Below are positions 6,996-11,328 of a DNA stretch of 11,328 bases, piece by piece. Position 1 is the first letter of the stretch, and each line of letters starts with the position of its first letter. Both the position numbers and the translations under genes were made by a program. This DNA is from Planctomycetota bacterium (lineage in GTDB: Bacteria; Planctomycetota; Planctomycetia; Pirellulales; Pirellulaceae), in NCBI GenBank assembly GCA_019347795.1, contig JAHWKS010000076.1, positions 1 to 11,328 of the forward strand, written 5' to 3'. The notes beneath the pieces were generated by a model. It searched no databases. It saw only the letters and a list, made by a program, of their open reading frames with translations, and had not been told where the DNA came from.

Positions 6996-7739
6996 GTGCT
7001 CCGGCGCCGTCGATACCGCAGCGAACGCGTCTCCGGGTTGCTGCGACCTTGGGTGTGGTCGCAACATTGGCTGGACGTGGCGTTTCTTCACTGGCAAGTC
7101 CCGCACGAGGCGGTGCGGCCTTGTGTGCCGGCGCCCCTGGACGTGGCGACCTACGAGGGGCGAGCCTGGCTGACGATGGTAGCGTTTCGACTGCGGGTGC
7201 GGCCCCGCGGCCTTCCCTTTCTGCCGGGCCTGTCGAATCTGGTGGAGCTCAACGTACGGACGTATGTCCATTGCCGCGGCCAACCGGGCATTTGGTTTCT
7301 TCGCGTCTACGCCGACAACGCGGCGGCAATGCGGATCGCCCGCTGGCTGACGCCGATGCCCTACGTCCACGCGACGATGGATTACCGACGCGACGGCGAA
7401 ACAATTTCATTTCACTGCCGGCGCCGCGACGCGAACGTCGGGTGGAAATTCACATTGCCGGCGGGCTTGCAAGAGTGCGAAGCGCCTCCGGGGTCGATCG
7501 ACGCCTGGCTATTGGAGCGCTATCGGCTGTACGCGCGCTGCCGAGATGCGTCGCTGCGTTTCGCCGAGGTCGCGCATCCGCCCTGGACGGTGCAGCAGCT
7601 TGAAATAAAGCAGGCGGAGATGGACCTGGACGACCGGTGGGGACTCAAGCTGTCCAGCGTCCCCGATCTGGCCCACTACTCGGCGGGAGTGAAGGCTCGG
7701 TTCGGAGCGTTCCGACGATGTGGGCGAGTCGCCGATTAA
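6996..7739 (+). CDS. DUF2071 (YqjF-like) family protein
   Basis: A 247-residue cytoplasmic protein with no signal peptide. The DUF2071 pattern is strong: an opening RPWVWSQHWLDVAFLHWQVP, then VRPCVPAPLDVATYEGRAWL, VAFRLRVRPRGLP, NVRTYVHCRGQPGIWFLRVYAD, and a C-terminal half ending near KARFGAF. The family resembles acetoacetate-decarboxylase-like folds in some members, but no biochemical function is established, so none is assigned. The start is a GTG at 6996, because GAGG ends 5 nt upstream and the family motif begins shortly after; the next Met is far inside the domain. A poor promoter-like pair (TTGCGC at 6925, TAGATA at 6948, 17 bp apart) lies in the 84-bp gap after the second FeoA gene, so it could be separately transcribed. 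It ends 10 bp from the convergent GH97 stop. Confidence 0.85.
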   Translation: MLRRRRYRSERVSGLLRPWVWSQHWLDVAFLHWQVPHEAVRPCVPAPLDVATYEGRAWLTMVAFRLRVRPRGLPFLPGLSNLVELNVRTYVHCRGQPGIWFLRVYADNAAAMRIARWLTPMPYVHATMDYRRDGETISFHCRRRDANVGWKFTLPAGLQECEAPPGSIDAWLLERYRLYARCRDASLRFAEVAHPPWTVQQLEIKQAEMDLDDRWGLKLSSVPDLAHYSAGVKARFGAFRRCGRVAD

Positions 7740-7749
7740 GCCTGGACGT

Positions 7750-9786
7750 TTATCGCCGATTCGGCGCCAGCCGAGCGACGAAGCCGCCGGAGCGAGGCAT
7801 CTCGATTTGGAGGCTATCCGTTGCCGTCAGCGTTTGCTCGCGGCGCGTGAGCGCCGTCGGGCCGCCCGCCGGATCGTCGAGGAAGAGTTCCGCCGTGAAG
7901 GATCCGTCGCCGAGAAACTTTAGCGGCAGTTTCAACGTACACGACGCGCCGGCGGTCATTCCGCCGAGATGCCAGGCGGTTCCCTTGCGGCGGGCGATGA
8001 CGAGGCAGCGGCCCATGTCCGCGTGCAGCACGCGCGTCTCGTCCCAGGTAGTTGGGATGTCGATCAGAAACTCCAATCCGGGCTGGCCGCGATACGCGGC
8101 GGGATAATCAACCATCATCGGGAGGTGGTTCTGATAGACGACGTACATCGCCAGTTGATGCCCCCGCGTCCCCTGCACCGGCGGAGCGACATCGCGGAAT
8201 TGGTAATTCGCGGGCAGAACGCTCCGCATGCCCCCCTGGTGATAATCGAGCGGTCCGGCGAGCATCCGGATGAAAGCCGCATCCAAATTGTGCTCCGGCG
8301 GCGTCCCTTTCACGCCCGGCGGCTGCCACTTGTTGTACTCCTGATTCAGCACCGCCTCGTAGCTCAACACGTTCGGCCAAGTCCGCTCCATGCCGGTCGG
8401 TTTGTAGGCGCCGTGCCAGGTGACCGTCAGGTGATGCCGGGCCGCTTTCTCCGCGACTTCGTGATACCAGCGGACCATCTCCTGGTCGTCGCGGTCCATG
8501 AAGTCGATCATCACACCTTCGATGCCCCACGCTTCGTAGGCGGCGAAGGCCTCGTCGAGCTGCGGCTGAAGCGCCTTCCAGTGCATCCACAGCCTCAGCC
8601 GCACGCCCTTCTCCTTCGCGTAGCGGAGCAACTCCGGCATGTCGATCGACGGCGCGGCCGTGGTCACGTCGGTCGGGCCGCGCGGATGAATCGGACCGCC
8701 GTACCAAGCAATGTCGAGGCCGTCCAGCGAGTGATAGGGGATGCCCTGCTCGGCGCAAAAGTCGATGTAATGCTTCATCGTGGCCGTATTCACGCCCGGC
8801 TCAAAGTCGACGCCTTCCACTACGTAATGGTTCCACCAGGGGAAGGTCGTCTTGCCGGGCTTGATCCACGAGGGATCGTCGATCTTCGAAGGCTCGTTGA
8901 GATGAAAGATGACGTTCGACTCGATCAGCCGGCCCGGGTCGTCGGCGATCATCAACACCCGCCACGGCGACTTGAAGGGCGTCCGGCCGACGACTTTCGC
9001 GGCGCCGGGCGGGGCGTCCTGCGGCGCGGATTCAACCGGCAATGGCGAGAGCACGGTCTTGAGCGATTGCGGATGGGCCTCGGGGCGGACCAGATACGCG
9101 CCGGCGTAGTCCGTCAGGTCGGCTTCCGTTACCGCGATCCAGGCGCCCTGCGGATGCTCGAGCAAGATGGGCAATCCGATCAGCGGCTTCACGTCCGGGC
9201 GGATGTCCCAGACCTTCTCCGTCTGGTAATACGCCTCATACGGCGTTGTGAAATCGCTCAGCCGCAGAAATCTCGCCGACGGATTGCTTGTAAACGTCAG
9301 CCGCGTGTCCTCGTCGCTCAGGACGAAGTCGGCAAGCGAATCCTGCTGGGGAAGCAGATAGCGAAAGGCGATCCCGTCGTCGAAAGCGCGAAAGGCGATG
9401 TCCAGCTTGCGATGCGGCGCCGCTCGTTCTTCCAGAGACGCGATGAGTTCCCGATGGCGATCCCGCGCCGCTGACGCTTTGCCGACCGGGATTGCGTAGG
9501 TCCGGTCGCGCTCCTCACGGCGCGCGCCAATGACCCGCAGGTCCTCGCCCAGCTTGCCGGCGCCCGCGAACTCCAATCCCAGCGTTCCCGATAGCAGCAG
9601 CACATCCAAGCGCTTTACCTGAAAGGCGGGGCGCCCCCGTTCGTCGAGCCGGAACGTCACCTGCATCCGACCATCGGGAGAGGTGAGCGTCTGCGGCTCG
9701 GACGCCTCTTGCGCTGCAATCGAAGTCGCGAACAGAATCGATGGCGCAACTGCGACGAGCGCTCGGAGAAGCCCAGCCATCGGCAC
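7750..9786 (-). CDS. Glycoside hydrolase family 97 enzyme (alpha-glycosidase), secreted
   Basis: A 678-residue GH97 protein. The family contains inverting alpha-glucosidases (SusB type) and retaining alpha-galactosidases. A signal peptide covers about residues 1-25 (TSIAAQ), so the enzyme acts in the periplasm or outside. The order is an N-terminal beta-sandwich (about 30-300), a central (beta/alpha)8 barrel (about 310-600: FPWWNHYVV, YHSLDGLDIAWYGG, LWMHWKAL, GVMIDFMDRDDQ, WHGAYKPTGMERTWPNV, SYEAVLNQEY) and a C-terminal beta domain (about 605-678). D428 in MIDFMDRDDQ sits where retaining members carry the Asp nucleophile, which suggests the retaining type; this is inference from memory of the family. 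The start could be GTG at 9786 or, two codons later, ATG at 9780; neither has a strong ribosome-binding site. It lies about 30 bp after the CAP gene on the same strand, so co-transcription is likely. Confidence 0.9.
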   Translation of the reverse strand: MPMAGLLRALVAVAPSILFATSIAAQEASEPQTLTSPDGRMQVTFRLDERGRPAFQVKRLDVLLLSGTLGLEFAGAGKLGEDLRVIGARREERDRTYAIPVGKASAARDRHRELIASLEERAAPHRKLDIAFRAFDDGIAFRYLLPQQDSLADFVLSDEDTRLTFTSNPSARFLRLSDFTTPYEAYYQTEKVWDIRPDVKPLIGLPILLEHPQGAWIAVTEADLTDYAGAYLVRPEAHPQSLKTVLSPLPVESAPQDAPPGAAKVVGRTPFKSPWRVLMIADDPGRLIESNVIFHLNEPSKIDDPSWIKPGKTTFPWWNHYVVEGVDFEPGVNTATMKHYIDFCAEQGIPYHSLDGLDIAWYGGPIHPRGPTDVTTAAPSIDMPELLRYAKEKGVRLRLWMHWKALQPQLDEAFAAYEAWGIEGVMIDFMDRDDQEMVRWYHEVAEKAARHHLTVTWHGAYKPTGMERTWPNVLSYEAVLNQEYNKWQPPGVKGTPPEHNLDAAFIRMLAGPLDYHQGGMRSVLPANYQFRDVAPPVQGTRGHQLAMYVVYQNHLPMMVDYPAAYRGQPGLEFLIDIPTTWDETRVLHADMGRCLVIARRKGTAWHLGGMTAGASCTLKLPLKFLGDGSFTAELFLDDPAGGPTALTRREQTLTATDSLQIEMPRSGGFVARLAPNRR

Positions 9787-9816
9787 GGGACCCGTTGCAA
9801 GGAATGAACGTTGGAC

Positions 9817-10341
9817 TTAGCGATTGTCGCCGTCGCCGTAGACGGCCACCCAGTACGTTTCGCCGCCGGGGCTGATGGCGAAGCCGAAGCCGGCGTCGCG
9901 GGTGGAGCTGGTGATGTTCGCCCAGTGCCCGCCGCTGGAGCGCCAACTGGTGAACGCATGGGAGATGTTCACCTGCCCCATGGCGATGTTCTCACGCACC
10001 AGGCTTCGATAGCCATACCGCTGGGCCCGGTGCATCGGTCCGCCGTTCGACTCGTGGCTGAAGGCGCTGGTGCGGGCCATGTAGTTGGCGTGGTCCTGAG
10101 CCGCCTTCGTCAGCGCCGGCGAAATGCGGTGCGGCGAAAGGTTGATCGACTGTCGCAGCGCATTGTTTCGCTCCAGCATTTTCACGAGCGTGGGATGCTC
10201 GTGCAGCGGAGTCTTTTGGGGAGTCGCGGATTTGGCGGACGCGGCGGACTTGGCGGACGCGGCCGATTTTTCGGGAGTCGCATCCTCCGCGACGATGGTC
10301 GTGGGCAAAGCCAAAGTCGCCAATAGAACCAGCAAGCGCAC
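9817..10341 (-). CDS. Secreted CAP-domain (SCP/PR-1-like) protein
   Basis: A 174-residue protein with an N-terminal hydrophobic segment (VRLLVLLATLALPTTIVAED, a signal peptide ending near residue 18-19), a short Ala/Ser/Lys repeat linker (about 26-43, built from SAASAK twice) and a CAP domain to the end. CAP features are H84 and H96 (HANYMARTSAFSHES), E117 in ENIAMGQ, H139 in SGGHWANI and the closing YWVAVYGDG. CAP proteins are extracellular; bacterial ones have varied and mostly unproven roles, and these His/Glu residues line the shared cavity. The start is the GTG at 10341, because a perfect AAGGAGG lies 6 nt upstream. A longer frame opening with TTG at 10392 would put a proline-rich segment before the signal peptide and is not supported. 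GH97 follows closely. Confidence 0.88.
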   Translation of the reverse strand: MRLLVLLATLALPTTIVAEDATPEKSAASAKSAASAKSATPQKTPLHEHPTLVKMLERNNALRQSINLSPHRISPALTKAAQDHANYMARTSAFSHESNGGPMHRAQRYGYRSLVRENIAMGQVNISHAFTSWRSSGGHWANITSSTRDAGFGFAISPGGETYWVAVYGDGDNR

Positions 10342-10347
10342 GGGTCG

Positions 10348-10354
10348 CCTCCTT
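10348..10354 (-). promoter_or_regulatory. Strong Shine-Dalgarno that sets the CAP gene start
   Basis: The minus strand reads AAGGAGG, 6 nt before the GTG at 10341. This is the best ribosome-binding site in the window and argues for the 174-residue product rather than an upstream TTG start. Confidence 0.85.
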
Positions 10355-10394
10355 GGAAATGGGGAGAAAAGGTTAGGCGGGAATTCAGGCAAGG

Positions 10395-10459
10395 CCGGCT
10401 GTCAAAGCCGGAAAGATGGGCTGGTTTTAATGAAGAGACGGGTGCCGTCAACCCAGCCC
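10395..10459. other. Two hairpins between the cupin and CAP genes
   Basis: CCGGCT (10395-10400) pairs with AGCCGG (10406-10411) around a 5-nt loop. GGGCTGG (10418-10424) pairs with CCAGCCC (10453-10459) across 28 nt, which themselves contain a small GACG/CGTC stem. They lie after the cupin stop on the minus strand but lack a following U-run, so they may stabilise or weakly terminate the cupin message rather than form a true intrinsic terminator. The first loop also contains TTGACA on the minus strand, but no fitting -10 box follows. Confidence 0.4.
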
Positions 10460-10478
10460 CCTCCGCAGCAGGAGAAAC

Positions 10479-10808
10479 CTACCGGTACTCCTCGCGGATG
10501 GGGTGAAACACGTCCAAGGCCCGCACCGGCCGATCGCCCGCGACCGCCTTGTGCCAAACGCCGCCGGGAATCCGCCACATCGCGCCCGGCTTCAGCACCG
10601 CATGCTCATCGCCGATGAAGAACTCCAACTCTCCCTCCAGCAGCAAGCCGGCCTGTTCGTGCGGATGCTCATGCCACTCAACCACCGCGTGCGGCTCGAA
10701 CTCCACCAAAGAGAGCATCACCTGCTTCCCCGCTGTTGTGTAGATGTGGACGCCGGGAAAGATCTCATGGTGACCGCAGTCAGCCTGATGAACGAAGTAT
10801 TGCGACAT
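10479..10808 (-). CDS. Single-domain cupin protein
   Basis: A 109-residue small beta-barrel protein. Cupin motif 1 is EWHEHPHEQAGLLLEGELEF with metal-ligand candidates H46, H48 and Q52 (or E51). Motif 2 is GAMWRIPGGVWH with H86. Such small cupins bind a metal and may be sugar- or acid-binding, isomerase-like or regulatory; the sequence does not decide. There is no signal peptide, so it is cytoplasmic. The ATG at 10808 is chosen over a longer GTG-initiated frame from 10874. The extra 22 residues (RRRSIIFFPVRLPSPSP) are unlike a cupin, and the best promoter -10 box (10855-10860) lies inside that extension, so a transcript from it could not encode the longer form. It lacks a clear ribosome-binding site. 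It ends 137 bp before the CAP start, so it is likely a separate unit. Confidence 0.82.
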   Translation of the reverse strand: MSQYFVHQADCGHHEIFPGVHIYTTAGKQVMLSLVEFEPHAVVEWHEHPHEQAGLLLEGELEFFIGDEHAVLKPGAMWRIPGGVWHKAVAGDRPVRALDVFHPIREEYR

Positions 10809-10854
10809 TGCGGTTGTGGTTGGTGAAGGAGATGGCAGCCTAACCGGGAAAAAA

Positions 10855-10883
10855 ATTATCGACCGCCGCCGCACATCTCACAA
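10855..10883 (-). promoter_or_regulatory. Candidate sigma-70-type promoter for the cupin gene
   Basis: Read on the minus strand, TTGTGA (10883-10878, 4 of 6 matches to TTGACA) is followed after 17 bp by GATAAT (10860-10855, 5 of 6 matches to TATAAT) and then a T-rich run. Transcription would begin near 10848, giving a leader of about 40 nt before the ATG at 10808. This placement favours the shorter cupin start. Confidence 0.5.
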
Positions 10884-10913
10884 CCGCTCCGTCTGAAACT
10901 TCGTCGATTAATC

Positions 10914-10950
10914 AAGAAAAAAACCGCAGCCTCAGGGTCTGAGGCCGCGG
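10914..10950 (-). terminator. Intrinsic terminator for minus-strand transcription from the right
   Basis: GCCTCA (10929-10934) pairs with TGAGGC (10940-10945) around a 5-nt loop. The stem is extended past one mismatch by CCGC (10924-10927) with GCGG (10947-10950). On the minus strand the stem is followed directly by seven T residues (complement of A10917-10923), the classical arrangement. The plus strand has no U-run after the stem, so it is directional. It would stop a transcript coming from beyond 10951 before the cupin promoter. Confidence 0.65.
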
Positions 10951-11328
10951 CCGGCGTTTTGGGCGCGCGTTAGACGCCTTGCGCGGAATTCTCCGCGGAA
11001 GCGGTCGTGAGGTGCAAGACTTGACGAGGCGCGAAGCGGACATATCCGCGCGGGAAAGCCGTGTGAGCGGAGCGAGCGCGGCACTACCGCGAATCCGTGG
11101 CCAACACGGCAAGCCATTACGTCACAAAGCCTTACGCAAAAATGACAGTGTGCCAATCGATGTGCCTTTCAGGATTTGTAGTGGAACACGCTACGCAGAA
11201 ACCAATGCCGTAGCGACACCCCCTGGGAGGGGCTCGACGTGCGGTTCGGCCGAATAGAATTCGGCGTTTGATCAGCGGTCATTATCTTGGCACTTTCGCA
11301 AACCATGTCTCTTGCGGGACCGTACATA
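10951..11328. other. Hairpin-rich region without a convincing gene
   Basis: No frame looks like a known protein. The region holds a series of inverted repeats: CGCGGA/TCCGCG (10982-10997, extended by CTT/AAG to 10978-11001), GCGGA/TCCGC (11036-11049), GCCGTGT/ACACGGC (11058-11110), CGCTACG/CGTAGCG (11189-11215), CCCCT/AGGGG (11220-11232) and GCCGAAT/ATTCGGC (11249-11265). Near-direct repeats AAGCCATTACG and AAGCCTTACG lie at about 11110-11136. TTGGCAC occurs at 11287-11293 (plus) and 11150-11156 (minus). A 52-codon minus-strand frame enters from the edge (ATG at 11327, stop at 11169) with no recognisable domain. A plus-strand ATG at 11305 could begin a gene outside the window, but no ribosome-binding site supports it. 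Candidates are a structured RNA, a degenerate mobile-element remnant or an intergenic repeat family. Confidence 0.5.

Noticed and set aside
6018..7370. 450-codon minus-strand open frame spanning the lipoprotein end, FeoA pair and DUF2071 start
   Set aside because: It crosses four better-supported genes and an intergenic promoter, and its composition (Arg/Pro/His-rich) is typical of antisense frames in GC-rich DNA.
7969..9474. 501-codon plus-strand open frame antisense to the GH97 gene
   Set aside because: It is the mirror of a high-GC coding gene: rich in Arg, His, Val and Asp with no domain pattern, while the opposite strand carries full GH97 motifs. It is a shadow frame.
10969..10975. Integron attC-like core GTTAGAC
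   Set aside because: The matching RYYYAAC partner at a proper distance and an integrase or cassette structure are absent; a 7-mer alone is not evidence.
10979..11257. 92-codon plus-strand open frame
   Set aside because: It starts with TTG without a ribosome-binding site, has no domain pattern and is made largely of hairpin sequence.
11213..11265. Group II intron 3' end (domain V/VI-like GTGCGGTTC followed by a hairpin)
   Set aside because: Only about nine bases resemble the 3' strand of domain V. The pairing 5' strand and the GAAA loop are missing, and no reverse transcriptase frame is present.
11305..11328. Start of a plus-strand gene at the right edge (ATG at 11305)
   Set aside because: Only eight codons are visible and there is no Shine-Dalgarno sequence; it cannot be supported from this window.

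Overview
The window is high-GC bacterial DNA with compact, well-spaced protein genes. The gene set is a GntP-type permease enlarged by a soluble insert, a secreted type I sulfatase, a GH97 glycosidase, a secreted CAP-domain protein, a large lipase-like lipoprotein and a DUF2071 protein. This mix points to a planctomycete, most likely of the Pirellulales. That assignment is inference from gene content and protein style; no rRNA or other phylogenetic marker is present.

Layout. (1) 53-2560, plus strand: a GntP-family permease, then a membrane-anchored LysM protein. (2) 2517-3773, minus strand: a secreted sulfatase whose 3' end overlaps the LysM gene by 44 bp in convergent orientation. (3) 3774-4172: a gene-free divergent spacer. 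Its core, 3841-4050, is built from degenerate heptamers in two opposed arms. (4) 4173-6248, plus: a 691-residue lipoprotein with an alpha/beta-hydrolase (lipase-type) C-terminal half. (5) 6418-7739, plus: two tandem FeoA-domain proteins joined by an ATGA overlap and preceded by a good sigma-70-like promoter, then a DUF2071 protein. (6) 7750-10808, minus: a cupin, then a CAP protein and a GH97 glycoside hydrolase that are only about 30 bp apart and probably co-transcribed. (7) 10809-11328: no convincing gene. It holds the cupin promoter, an intrinsic terminator for minus-strand transcription arriving from the right, and a dense run of hairpins of unknown nature.

Functional theme. The permease, sulfatase and GH97 enzyme fit a life based on sulfated polysaccharides and sugar acids, and several products are exported. 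The genes do not form one obvious operon or pathway, and no classical defence system, IS transposase, CRISPR array, tRNA or rRNA was seen. The most unexplained material is non-coding: the heptamer fold-back at 3841-4050 and the hairpin-rich right end at 10924-11265.
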